Shown piece by piece: positions 22,979 to 32,740 of a DNA stretch of 64,000 nucleotides. The translations under genes and the position numbers were made by a program. The notes beneath the pieces were generated by a model that had not been told where the DNA came from, did not search any database, and worked only from the letters and a program-made list of their open reading frames with translations. The stretch lies in contig VSDK01014227.1 in assembly GCA_009767595.1 (NCBI GenBank), positions 204,578-268,577 on the forward strand, given 5' to 3'. Numbering within the stretch: the stretch's first letter is position 1; each line of letters starts with the position of its first letter. Source of the DNA: Symbiodinium kawagutii. Taxonomy: Eukaryota > Sar > Dinophyceae > Suessiales > Symbiodiniaceae.

Positions 22979-24785
22979 ATGGTTGGGACGAGGTCAAAGA
23001 TTTTTTGCCAGGTCGAGATGTTGGTTCATCACCGAGAGCAGATGCGCAGTGCGACTGGCGTGAAAGTGGGAATCTACAATCCTCAGATGTGGCAGGAGGC
23101 GAGGGCCAAGACAGATAAAGCAAGGGATAAGAAGCCAAAGGATCCAGGTGATAACCATGCAGAACCTGTACTTCCTTCCTACCTCAGCTGTGGAACTGGG
23201 GCTCAGGGAATCTGGGAGTGCCAGGAGCTTTTGGAGCATTTATTGGGGCAGATTCCAGACTTTCGCGTGGTAAGAATCCCAGAATGTTTCCAGCTCGGCT
23301 TACGGAAAAAGAAAAACATTGATTCAACATGCATTGAGACATATTGAGACTCTCAGGCGATGTAATTGTGAGAACAGATCGCACTAACCTGACTAAGGTG
23401 GTTGCACTGTGTGATCCAACTGATCGCTTTGAGCGCAAGCTGGATGTGGAAACAGCCCGTCATCAGACCTACGAACTTGACAAGCAGCAGGTCACTGATT
23501 TTGCGAACAATAACCGCAGGCGTGGAAGGTCTGTGAATTGCTTGCTTCTGTTGCTAACTTGTGCAGGTCTTCGTGTCTTTGAACCTGGGTCATGATCAAG
23601 TGCTCCTTCGAAGGTCACTCTACTTTGGCTCAGCGATCAGATCATGGGCTATGAACTATCAGAGACAAATCCTCTTCATTGAAAAGGACGCACTTTGGAG
23701 AGCACTTTTTGTGAAGAAACATCGTAGGGGGAGAGCATGGCACTGAGCATTTGCACCGTAAATTTGCACAATGTCCTGGCCCATGTCGTTGGAGAGGACC
23801 AGCAACATGCTCCGGAGACGCTCCAGCGCATCAGTGATTTCTTGGACATAAGGCGCATTTGTTTTCAGTCGCTTGTCATTGGCCGCCCAGATACGTTGCA
23901 GATGATTTTGGGAGCACCGAAGGGAGTGCAACACAGAGACACGTAAGATAACATGCAACGCGCGATGGGTTGACTTTACCCTGGGACCTAGTGCAGTACC
24001 AAAATGTGTTCTGGAATACACCAATACAATCTGGTACATGGTGAAACCTTTGCTTGGTCCAGGCCTTTTCCTCAACATGTGCGGTTCAAGCGCTATAACT
24101 CCCGTGGTGGAAAGCGGTCCCGCTTTTGCTCTGATGCGCAGCTGGTGGCGGCTGTGCTACTAGGCTTGTGTGTAGCTGTAGCCTGATGTTGCCGAAGTTG
24201 GAACACACAAGGCATACTAAGCCAGCGTGGCATTGCAAATACGACTTAGTGATACTGAGTGGATTTTGCAAATCATTTGGCAAGAAATGCACGTGAGCAG
24301 ACATTTGACTGCTCCAGAGCTTTCATGTTCTTAGGAAAGGATCCTTTGAGGCCGAGTACCAGTTGCTACAGGCTCACAGAGTTCAGACAGCTTCAACGAA
24401 ATCTGTTGGGGAGTTGAAGGTGGAGCATGGTGGAGCCACAGGCCCTTTTTTGAAGGATTTCAAAAGGCTAAGACCAAAGACCAACTGGCTGGTGGTTTAA
24501 AACATTTTGACTATTTTCCCTATTAGTTATTAACAATTGGTTGGTTGACAAGCATATTTTTCATAGGGCTGGTTCAACCACCAACCAGATAATGATCATT
24601 ATCAACCACTACAACCATATGTAACCATTGTAGGGGTGGTTCAGCCGCCAACCAGCCGCAACAGTCGTTGCCTCCTGTCCCTTGGAAGGAGATCTTTGGT
24701 AGTGCAGCCAGCGAGCGCCTCAAAGCCCGACTCACCCGCTGTGAAGTCCCAGATGGCAACAACAAGGAGAGGGGGCGGGGAATGG
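22979..24785 (+). CDS. Unrecognised multi-exon gene split by a family C introner
   Basis: Exon-like segments in order: about 22985-23269 (G-I-Y-N-P-Q-M-W-Q-E-A-R-A-K-T-D-K, ending at GTAAGA); about 23351-23526 (V-V-A-L-C-D-P-T-D-R-F-E-R-K-L-D-V-E-T); 23566-23609; about 24070-24170 (K-R-Y-N-S-R-G-G-K-R-S-R-F); about 24342-24491 (A-E-Y-Q-L-L-Q-A-H-R-V-Q-T-A-S); and 24656 to about 24785 (S-L-P-P-V-P-W-K-E-I-F-G-S-A-A-S-E-R-L). The last two join in phase 0 across an intron made of family C sequence. The protein is basic and hydrophilic; I recognise no domain. Between 23740 and 23945 both strands are open, so an exon there is uncertain. Confidence 0.6.
24492..24655 (+). mobile_element. Family C introner acting as the whole intron, copy 1
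   Basis: The upstream exon ends ...AAC TGG CTG and the intron starts GTGGTTTAAAAC. It ends GCCGCCAACCAG, and the next exon continues in phase 0 with CCG CAA CAG. A complete element with inverted ends (CTGGCTGGTGGTT and AACCACCAACCAG) spans to about 24588. A second partial right end (GGTGGTTCAGCCGCCAACCAG) lengthens the intron, so an alternative acceptor exists at 24588. Confidence 0.85.
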
Positions 24786-25440
24786 TCAAACTTGGTGATT
24801 TATTGTTTTTAATGGCTAGGGAACAATGTTAAAGATTTATTGATGGTTGTTATTATTTATTGTTATGATGGTTGGTGATTATTGGATGACATCCTTTCAA
24901 CGGTCAAACTATGACAAGCTTAGAATGACGACTACTCGGTTCACAAATTCTGGAGCCGATTTCAACCCGCAAATTGGAGGCAACGTGAGAATACCCGGCC
25001 CTCCATGGCAAAACCATGAGCTGGGCCACGTGGGACCTTCGCGCAACGGCATGCATATTTGTGCCATCAATTGCCATCACTAGATTGATTCCGTCACTGC
25101 CAAACAATCAATTGATTGGGGAACCGCAATCGCCAGCAACAGGTCAGGACACATCAAATTGTTAAGCTAAAGACTTTGCGGTAAGTTCCAAGATGGTCCT
25201 ACAGAATGCGAGTGCTCTATTAGTGAGCAGGGTTGCAACATGTTGCAACTATAGATGTTGTTGAACACGTCTAAGGCGGATTGTTTGTTTAGGTCTGGGT
25301 GGTTTAGAGATGTTAAGAGCGATTTGAGCTCGTGGGGCACAGTCAGATGCTTGGCAGTAGGGCAATGGTTGTGGAAATCACAAGGGAACATAGCGTGGAC
25401 ATGTGGTGACATGTGACGATGGTCTTGTGTGTCGACAGGA

Positions 25441-25594
25441 GAATCTGAAATGGAGCCTGGCAAAGAGAACCGGCAGCGAAGAAAAAAAATGTGTCTCCTC
25501 GAGTTGCATTGCATTCGTGCAGCTCTTGCCAAAGCTGTAGCGAAATTGGATGAGTTCAGAGAACTCCTGCCATCTCCTGCTGGTTTACTGGCTG
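25441..25594 (+). CDS. Candidate exon ending at a family C element
   Basis: The frame reads K-M-C-L-L-E-L-H-C-I-R-A-A-L-A-K-A-V-A-K-L-D-E-F (split here for length: helical and basic), then L-L-P-S-P-A-G-L-L-A, and stops being protein-like exactly where CTG|GTGGTTTCAAAC begins. Another + frame is open at the 5' part. The long minus-strand frame over 25167-25688 is less protein-like and is taken as a shadow. Confidence 0.45.
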
Positions 25595-25650
25595 GTGGTT
25601 TCAAACATTTGCTATTTTCCGTAGTGGTTATTAACAAACAGTTGGTGCCT
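25591..25650 (+). mobile_element. Family C element, left half, copy 2
   Basis: GCTGGTGGTTTCAAACATTTGCTATTTTCC... matches the left 50 bases of copy 1 at 24489. The right half has diverged after GTTGGTGCC, and no clear CCAACCAG end is left. Confidence 0.7.
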
Positions 25651-26429
25651 AAACTGATGACTTTGGATCCCCTCGAGGTAGGGTTCATAGTAGCAACTCA
25701 GTGAGCAGCTCGGTGGGACAAGCTGATGACTTCTCGCAGGGATGCAACGAGGGAGTTCTGCGAGGCACCGTTTTTGGATGACATGAGAGTTTGATCTTCT
25801 GCCAGACCGGACTGTTTCATTTTTGATATGGTTTACAATTAGCTAAAAAACACAAGGGGACTTCCATACTTCCTAGGATGTTTGTGAGCTCCAACATGCT
25901 CCAAACAAATTTTTTGGACGCCTGCACCGGCTTTCGTTCTCCCCTTTCCTCAGATAAGATGTTTAGTCATTTTGTGTTACTCGAAATGATGGTTCATTCA
26001 ATGTCCATCAAAAGTTCGGTGGTACATGATGCTTTCGCTTGCTGGGTTGATGCCAGTTTTTGACACCTTGACTCAACATGACTGACAACTCAACACTAAG
26101 TCACTATGTCATGTGCTTCCATGATCGTCAACCATGTCGCTTCCATGTAGGCTTGTGGTTCGGCTTTGACCATCATGTACAGCGGCACAGTGCTCAGACA
26201 CCCAAAGCATCGCAAAAACGTTTGATATGACCAGCTGCACGAGGAACACGCAGCATGTGAGGTCAACGTGACATGGTCTGGCTGTCCGCAGCGGCCTACG
26301 ACAAGGCAGCCTTTGCTGGAATGTGCAGCAGGACATTTCAGCGGCAGGCAGGGAGATGAAGAAAGGAGATGTGATTTGCAGGACATGACGTACTTGACAG
26401 ATTTTTGCAGTTGAGTGAAATTGCAGCAG

Positions 26430-26614
26430 ATGTTGAGAAGCCTCCCATTTGCAAAGCCTCCCATTTTGCCAGTCTCTGCACATCTGCGTGGATTCAGCGC
26501 CGCCATGGCATCAACCGAACACCTGGGTGTGGTCGCCAAGCAGAGGTTTGCTGGTGCAACTGATGCCATGTACGATGAATACGATGGACAATCAATGATA
26601 GAGTTGATTTTGTG
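26430..26614 (+). CDS. Candidate first exon with mitochondrial presequence
   Basis: ATG at 26430 starts M-L-R-S-L-P-F-A-K-P-P-I-L-P-V-S-A-H-L, then R-G-F-S-A-A-M-A-S: basic, Ser/Ala-rich, free of acids for the first 28 residues and ending in an R-x-F-S-type cleavage context, as in mitochondrial targeting peptides. A more acidic segment follows (A-T-D-A-M-Y-D-E-Y-D). A 15-base near-duplication (GCCTCCCATTTGCAA) lies within it. The long minus-strand frame here is taken as a shadow. The mature protein is not identified. Confidence 0.4.
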
Positions 26615-26655
26615 ATGACATCACATCATAATTTGCCTATATTCGTTTTCGGTTT

Positions 26656-27068
26656 CTATGATTTCAGTTGATTTGTGGGATATTTGCCTACTCTTGGACA
26701 GTCTCTGAACACCTTTCGGAATGCAGCTGTCACTTGATTGGAGAATATCCGTGTCGGCTTTATCCACATGTCGTGGTTGAGCAGAACCTCCTCCGCTTGT
26801 GATTTGCCGAACTGTGCAGAGGCTCTGAGTTCAACTGAGGCACAGGATGGGATCAAGCGCGTTCGAGACATATGTGAGGAGGACTGAGATCGTTTGCTTC
26901 AGCGCCCTTTGGGATCTTTGGGAATGTCATCCTGTGACACGTTGTTTGAAAAAATGCCTCTGATGCCATTCTGAAGCAGAATGTTGACTCTGAAAAACAG
27001 GAGTCAGAAGAAGTAAGCGGTGCATTTGATGAGGTGCCAGCAAGGGAGTGAAGAGCATATTGTAGCAA
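26656..27068 (-). CDS. Candidate minus-strand exons
   Basis: 26656-26871 minus reads E-V-L-L-N-H-D-M-W-I-K-P-T-R-I-F-S-N-Q-V, and 26853-27068 minus reads F-C-F-R-M-A-S-E-A-F-F-Q-T-T. Both look protein-like, while the + strand here has stops. No family is recognised. They would run against the dominant + orientation. Confidence 0.25.
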
Positions 27069-27419
27069 AAGGATTTACACAACGGCACTGATCAATTTTC
27101 CAGTAACTCCACAGGTTGGCATTGAACAACACAAATCCTGACCTAATCTTCGGTCTGCGAAGGATGGAGTGGCTGACAACAGTGACGATGAGGACTACCA
27201 GTTGCAGCAGGAGAGGAAACTGAGCGTTGGGCCATGAGTCAAGATGGTCAAGTAACCCCCACCCTCATGGCCCCCATGTGTAGAAACATCTAAAACGCCT
27301 GATGCATGTCGGTTCTATGCGGAACAGACCAAGTACGTGAGGGTCGCCAAATTTGTGAAAGGAGTAGCAAGATAAGTACGATTAAGTACGCGTCGTGAAA
27401 AAAGATTGAAAGAAGTTTG

Positions 27420-27780
27420 CCAAAGAAATCTGCATCAGTGCAGACCAGGCTTTGCAAAGGAGCCGCTTGGAAGCAGAGCAAATTGAGGAGGCGCTGGACC
27501 AAGCTTCTCACGAGCCGAAAGTACGAAACTGCAGCACTTCCAATAGCCATTCCCTAGTTTGGCAATGTTTCGCGATGGCGCAACATGGTCACACCGATGC
27601 GAAAAGACATTTCCAGCGAAGCCGAGTTCCACTGTGACCACTTTGGAAGCTCAACTTGTCCCGTTCCACCGCCAGGTCAGCTTCTCAACCAGCTCGAGCT
27701 CCAAGGCAAAGCCAACATTCAACCCGCAGCTCGCCCTGTTGCAGGCGAGAAGACAAAGTCTCAGTTTCTGTACACCGTAC
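27420..27780 (+). CDS. Two candidate exons of unknown function
   Basis: 27420-27520 reads A-L-Q-R-S-R-L-E-A-E-Q-I-E-E-A-L-D-Q-A, a coiled-coil-like helix. 27590-27775, in another frame, reads S-E-A-E-F-H-C-D-H-F-G-S-S-T-C-P-V-P-P-P-, followed by L-L-N-Q-L-E-L-Q-G-K. They may be exons of one + strand gene. Two frames are open across the second piece. Confidence 0.35.
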
Positions 27781-28520
27781 AGATCCATGTCATTCCACAT
27801 ATCTTCGCAATGAATCATAGCTATCCATACATATCCGTACATCAAGATACATCAAGTACATCACCCTATGACTGTGACTACTGATGTCGATATGTGGAGC
27901 TGGGATATACATGGATATACTTGATATCTTGCCCGTTGTGCAATGAATCGATTGAAACGAAAGCACTGTAACCCAACTCGACCCTGGCGGTTCAGGAAAT
28001 CACCCGCTGCAGTTTGCTTGAAGCAGAACAGGTGCACCGCTTGTGCAAGCTTTCATGACTTTGCATTGGCTTGAACGTCTCAACCTTTCAGCAGAATGCA
28101 AGGCTGAACTGCTCAAATCCAACTGGGTAGACGATTTAATGAATCTTTCAGATGCTGTTTTTTTTTAAAGTATTTGTCTCCATCACCAGCTTACAAATCG
28201 ATTCAAGTTGCTTCAAACTCTTTCGCAAAATGTTTTGAAAGATCAGCCAGTCTCCAATTCAAATTCCAAAACGGTGTCTGCAAAGCAACGTTTTTTCATG
28301 TTTTTCGGTGTGGGAGGCCTTAGCTGCATATGGTAGTGCCGATGCTGCAGCGGAGGCTGGTCAAAGTTCTCAAAACATTCAAACACCTGACTGTTGACCC
28401 ATGCAGACCCTGGTTTTCGCACCAGCTCTTGGCTGAAATTTATCCCGTTTCTGTGATGGCTGCGTCATTGCTTTGATTTCACATATTTTCTTATTTTACA
28501 GTACTTAAACATACTTAAAC

Positions 28521-28564
28521 CTGATAAGATCTGACAAGATCTGATAAGATCTGATAAGATCTGA
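28521..28564 (+). repeat. Four-copy tandem array, period 10 (CTGATAAGAT)
   Basis: Four units of CTGATAAGAT, one with a single change, directly follow a two-copy 10-base duplication of TACTTAAACA at 28502-28520. 28634-28680 has further loosely repeated GACTTGCATGT units. Confidence 0.9.
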
Positions 28565-28904
28565 GCCATAGATGCCAATCTTGATAAGTCTTGCAGGCCT
28601 TGCTGGGCTCCAAGGCTCGCGGGAGTGGTGCAGATGACTTGCAGATGACTGTGACTTGCATGTGACTTGCATTTGCAGACTGTATCATTTCATAGGGTTT
28701 GCAACGTGCTCCAGTGCTCAGGCTCAGCATTCAGTTTCATCAAGGCTGGGAACAAGCTATGGCAAGAATCATAAATGAGGAGACTCTGAATGACCAGACC
28801 GTGCCAAGTGTGATTTTGCAGCGTTACAGTGTGTTACACTATGTTCATCTATGTTCACTATCCAATCCATTCCAAACAAACCCCTCTACTCTTTTTCAAT
28901 TTCA

Positions 28905-29307
28905 GCGTCCCTGGGTGAAGCTCCAACTGTTTCATTTCGGTGGAGGAGGCTGCAGCACGACCGGCTTTTTGGTGAGGCCAGCTGAGGATCCTCCCGTGAA
29001 AAAAGCCAAGATGCAGGAGCCCCAGATCTGCACTGAGGATCTCCGGAGCCTAAGAGGTTGGCACTTCCCTAGTGGTGATCCGAGGTCGGAAGACCTGGGT
29101 TCTGGCCTAAGGAATCAGATGGCATCAGCATGCCACAGAGATGAACACCATGAAGCACTCACCGTGGAACTCTCTCAATATCTCTTAGCGGCAATGCCAG
29201 GGGTTCTGCAATTGCTGAGGAAATTCGCCTGTGTGGCGAGGCACCACTGGGATCACCATGTCCATGTCATGAATAGCTTCGTGTTCGGTGGCTTATTGAG
29301 CATCTGA
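28905..29307 (+). CDS. Candidate terminal exon of unknown function
   Basis: After a TTTCAATTTCAG acceptor the frame reads R-P-W-V-K-L-Q-L-F-H-F-G-G-G-G-C-S-T-T-G, then P-P-V-K-K-A-K-M-Q-E-P-Q-I-C and T-V-E-L-S-Q-Y-L-L-A-A-M, to a stop at 29307. The open frame extends upstream to 28699, but that part includes intron-like sequence. No family is recognised. Confidence 0.45.
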
Positions 29308-29470
29308 TCTATAATACTGTAAATTAATGGTCAATAATGGCTTGAATATTAGGTTCATGATGGTTCATAAGGGTTGGGAGATGACCTCGTTGTTGTGCAT
29401 TGGAGGTGTCTTCAAACAAAAGCTGAGCTCAAACTCCAAGTCCATCGATCTCGACTAGCGGGGAATGCAG

Positions 29471-29666
29471 TCGAGATCGCTCGAAGAAAAAGAAGCAAAC
29501 AACACCGACTTGCGATGCCTTGCTGGTTGGTGGCTTCAATGTTTTTCCCCTATTGATTATATATCAAATGGTTGGTTGACTAATATTTTCATAGGGTTGA
29601 AACCACCAACCAGCATGTGATGTTCTTCAGGAAGCTCAACTGCAACGTAGACATGAACGATCATGA
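29471..29666 (+). CDS. Two short exons joined across a family C introner
   Basis: Exon 29471-29525 reads S-R-S-L-E-E-K-E-A-N-N-T-D-L-R-C-L-A in phase 0 and ends in phase 1. Exon 29614-29666 completes the codon and reads A-C-D-V-L-Q-E-A-Q-L-Q-R-R-H-E-R-S before TGA. The joined protein is a charged helix, probably coiled coil. Removing the element gives a continuous frame, whereas reading through it does not. Confidence 0.6.
29526..29613 (+). mobile_element. Family C introner that is exactly an 88-base intron, copy 3
   Basis: The intron starts GTTGGTGGCTTCAATG and ends GAAACCACCAACCAG. The inverted ends GCTGGTTGGTGG and CCACCAACCAGC supply the GT donor and AG acceptor. The internal TGGTTGGTTGAC...TTCATAGGG block matches copy 1. 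Flanking exons join in frame. Confidence 0.88.
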
Positions 29667-30189
29667 ACATGGCATGGAATGGCACAGTGTGTTGTGGCGC
29701 TTTGCAGCCAGCAGCTTCGGTGACTTTCCGCGGCATAGCTGTCAAAACTAAGCACTGGCTGCGGACAGCGTTTCGCAGCGCATTGGTATCGCTTCAGACT
29801 CGTGTCAGACTGGGATAGAGGAACATGAACAATTCAAACAACAGTAGATTTTACATGATTGTGTATCATGTTGCCTCAGCTACTGCTACTGATACTTGTG
29901 TGATGTTTTTCTGTTAAAAGATCATCAGCCTCGCTATGATATTGCTATGGCCAGCGTACTGGCCTCAGACTGGAGACGTGCATTGTGCCATGTCTGTGTT
30001 TCTGCAGCACTTTATCAGAATGCAGTGGAAGATGACATGACAAGCTTTGCAAAGCCCATTGTGCCTGAAATCCGTTTCATTGGCATTGCCATTCAATGAT
30101 TCGATCCAATGCATGGTTCACTCATCCGCTTGTAAAGCTCGAATCGCACCGTATATGCTCTCTGTGGCTGGGGCAGAATCGCTTCAACT

Positions 30190-30513
30190 GTGGACATCAT
30201 TCGGATCATTCAGCTGATTCCGCTTGCGGAGTTGAAAGCAGTGAGGTGTTACCAGCGCACAGCCGAGCGGTAGATGCCACTGAAGAATTTCACGCACGAA
30301 AGGCGGCGGGTAGCAGCCCTGGTAGCACCTCCCAGAGAGTTTCAGAAGCTACAGACACCAGAAACTGCCCGGGAAAAGCCATTTCAACATGTCGGGCATC
30401 AAGGGTTTGAAGAAAGTGAAAAACTGATGTTTACCGATTTTCAAACAGAGCATCACCCATGCCAGCTTGTATATGTGGTTCACATGCAGCAAGTGTGTGG
30501 CCTTTGCCATTAA
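30190..30513 (+). pseudogene. Open frame interrupted by one TAG
   Basis: The frame reads V-D-I-I-R-I-I-Q-L-I-P-L-A-E-L-K-A-V-R-C, then TAG at 30271-30273, and continues in the same frame with N-F-T-H-E-R-R-R-V-A-A-L-V-A-P-P-R-E-F and F-T-D-F-Q-T-E-H-H-P-C-Q-L-V-Y-V-V to a stop at 30513. Both sides look coding. It may be a pseudogene, two exons with an intron over the stop, or two genes. No family is recognised. Confidence 0.4.
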
Positions 30514-30566
30514 AAAAGATGTCAGGCTACTTGTAACTCTCGCTAGCTTGAGTTTTTTTCGCTCAG

Positions 30567-30725
30567 GGTGTTGGGGGCGGGACCTCGCATGATCATTGTC
30601 ATGATGGTCATCAGAATCAGCAGCGGGAGCACCAGCAGCGGGAGCACCAGCAGCATCATCAGCAGCATCAGCATCATTGGAATCATCGGCATCAGGAGCA
30701 GCAGCACCATCTATTTTCTCCGTGA
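30567..30725 (+). CDS. Gln/His-rich exon
   Basis: After a GCTCAG acceptor the frame is G-V-G-G-G-T-S-H-D-H-C-H-D-G-H-Q-N-Q, then (Q-R-E-H-Q) twice and a His/Gln mixture, to TGA at 30723. Its CAG/CAT composition comes from AGCAGCATC-type repeats, so part is low complexity. It could be a disordered His/Gln-rich region of a regulatory protein, or only a microsatellite. Confidence 0.4.
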   Translation, partial: GVGGGTSHDHCHDGHQNQQREHQQREHQQHHQQHQHHWNHRHQEQQHHLFSP

Positions 30726-31445
30726 TCTCGGTAGAACTCCGTACATCAAATCATTTTTAGGTTCTCAATCTGCTTTCTCCATTTTTATCCCATCCATGCG
30801 TTGTTGCCAGTGAATTCTCCACTTCTGTTTCGACGGTGTGCAGGTTGCTGGGCTTCTCAACTCGCTGAACAGGCAATCTGTGAAAGTCATCAGTGCACTC
30901 AATCAACATGTGCCAGTCACGACGAGCTGATGATTAGGCAGAACTATAATGATGCAGCTAGATATTCGTGGGAATGCTTCTTTGACTGACCAGATACTTT
31001 TGATGATCAAGTTCTTCCAGATATTTTTGGGAATCTGATTCGTCCAGATGTGTTTGGGAACAGTTCATTGAAGGTCTTGAAGATCTTGAAGTCAAAACTT
31101 TTTCTAGCGAGGCTGCGCTGCGCCAATGCAGCACTGAAGCATGAGGATTTGACCAGAAAGGAGGCATCCAATGGCAGAGGCGAGACATGGTGGGAAGTTT
31201 GATTTTAGGTACGGAGCAGACTATTGAACTCCACAAACATTGAACAATGATGAAGCATATGTTTGGTGAAAGATACTTCTTAAAGATACCTATCCATAGA
31301 ATTCCGTGGAATTCTACAGATATATCCACAGATATCCCCAGGATTCCATAGAATTCCAAGGTTCCTGAAGGCGACCTCGATGGACCGGGCATCGGGCACA
31401 CGGGGCGTGGGCGTTGCGCTGCTTCGCTGCGTCCCACGAAGTCCG

Positions 31446-31560
31446 TGAGGCGCAGCCTTGGCTCGTGCGGAACGAGAACTGCTGCAGCAGGACCTCGTTC
31501 TACGCGCCTTCTACGACTTCTTAGGGAAGGACGGAAGAACAGAAACTCTGAAGTACTTAT
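31446..31560 (+). CDS. Candidate helical exon
   Basis: The frame reads A-L-A-R-A-E-R-E-L-L-Q-Q-D-L-V-L-R-A-F, then Y-D-F-L-G-K-D-G-R and a stop at about 31560. It is amphipathic and coiled-coil-like. A further candidate in 31063-31200 (L-A-R-L-R-C-A-N-A-A-L-K-H-E-D-L-T-R) may precede it. Confidence 0.35.
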
Positions 31561-32113
31561 GAAGCAGTTTATGATGAAACATTTAAATTATGACCTTAAC
31601 AAAAACTGTTGGTAAGCATCTTATGTCATAAGATGCAAACATATATTATGAAGCAGTTTATGAAACGTTTTATGAAGCTTTTTTATCATGAAACATTTCA
31701 TGAAGAATTTTGTGTTATGAAATGTTATCAAGCATTTTATGAAGCCAGAAGAGAACTGATTTCATCTGATTTCTGTTGGCTTGGAAAATTGGGTAGACAT
31801 ATCACTTTGTTTCAGTTCGATCAGCTAGGGGGCATCATAGCGAGAGCATCCCTTCGCATGTTTCATTTCCCGTGAAATCAAGCTTCCTAAGCAGTGATGG
31901 CAACTTGAACGCACAGACAGGTACGCTCAAGCTGACAATATTTCTCACTATACGTTTCAACTTACATGTTTCAACAACCATTTTTACTGATAATAGCACC
32001 CAGCAAAATCCAATCTAAAGCTACGAGCAATACCATCGCTTCGACATGAAAACGGGCAAAAGTCAATCCACACGCGCACGGCATTGCAAACAGTATATCA
32101 TCGTGTAAGGCCT

Positions 32114-32464
32114 TCAAGCAGCTTTGACCACTCTTGCCATAGATATATCGACGTAGAATGACTTAGTCGGCTGCTTCATGCGGCCCAAATGACCTGCTTC
32201 GATGAATGCCAGCGACATTCCCTGCCGAGTGCTACTGAGCCAATGGCAGGTGAAGCAGGCTCCCGGAAGAATTCGTGCATTCTCACCTTGAGATCTTAAA
32301 GAGTGGTCGTAGTCTCCAGCCAGTGATGCCCCATGTTGGGAGTAAGATACTTCGAATAATTCTGAGTCACAATCAGTTTTGGCACAGTTTTGCAAGCTTT
32401 GGATATTTGTCATTAGTTGACGTTGGATTCCCCAGAAGTACGAGAAGTCCTTGATCGAAGGCAC
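32114..32464 (-). CDS. Minus-strand open frame, 116 codons, ATG start
   Basis: The frame starts M-P-S-I-K-D-F-S-Y-F-W-G-I-Q-R-Q-L-M-T-N and ends K-S-F-Y-V-D-I-S-M-A-R-V-V-K-A-A. The composition looks protein-like, and the + strand lacks a comparable frame. No domain is recognised. It would be one of very few minus-strand genes here. Confidence 0.35.
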   Translation of the reverse strand: MPSIKDFSYFWGIQRQLMTNIQSLQNCAKTDCDSELFEVSYSQHGASLAGDYDHSLRSQGENARILPGACFTCHWLSSTRQGMSLAFIEAGHLGRMKQPTKSFYVDISMARVVKAA

Positions 32465-32738
32465 AGATCATCAATGAGCATCAACGAGCATCATCACGAA
32501 CATTACTCATTCACTTGTCATTCATCACAAATCATAATCATCACTCATCGTACTCGTATCGTATCTCATCATTGATCACAAATGATCCACAAACCATCAC
32601 ACATCATGAACCAATCAATTAAATCATCACCAAATCATCAACCAATCTCCCACTCACCAACCAATCACCAAATCATCAACAATCATCAACCAATCACCCA
32701 ACAGTATCTTAAACAATATCTCAAATCATCCGAATCAC
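32465..32738 (+). repeat. G-poor ATCA/CCAA-rich tract before a KH exon
   Basis: About 270 bases of degenerate CATCA, AATCATCAACC and CCAATCACC units, almost free of G, run up to the acceptor CACAG at 32740. It looks like an expanded simple sequence at the 3' end of an intron. Confidence 0.8.
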
Positions 32739-32740
32739 AG

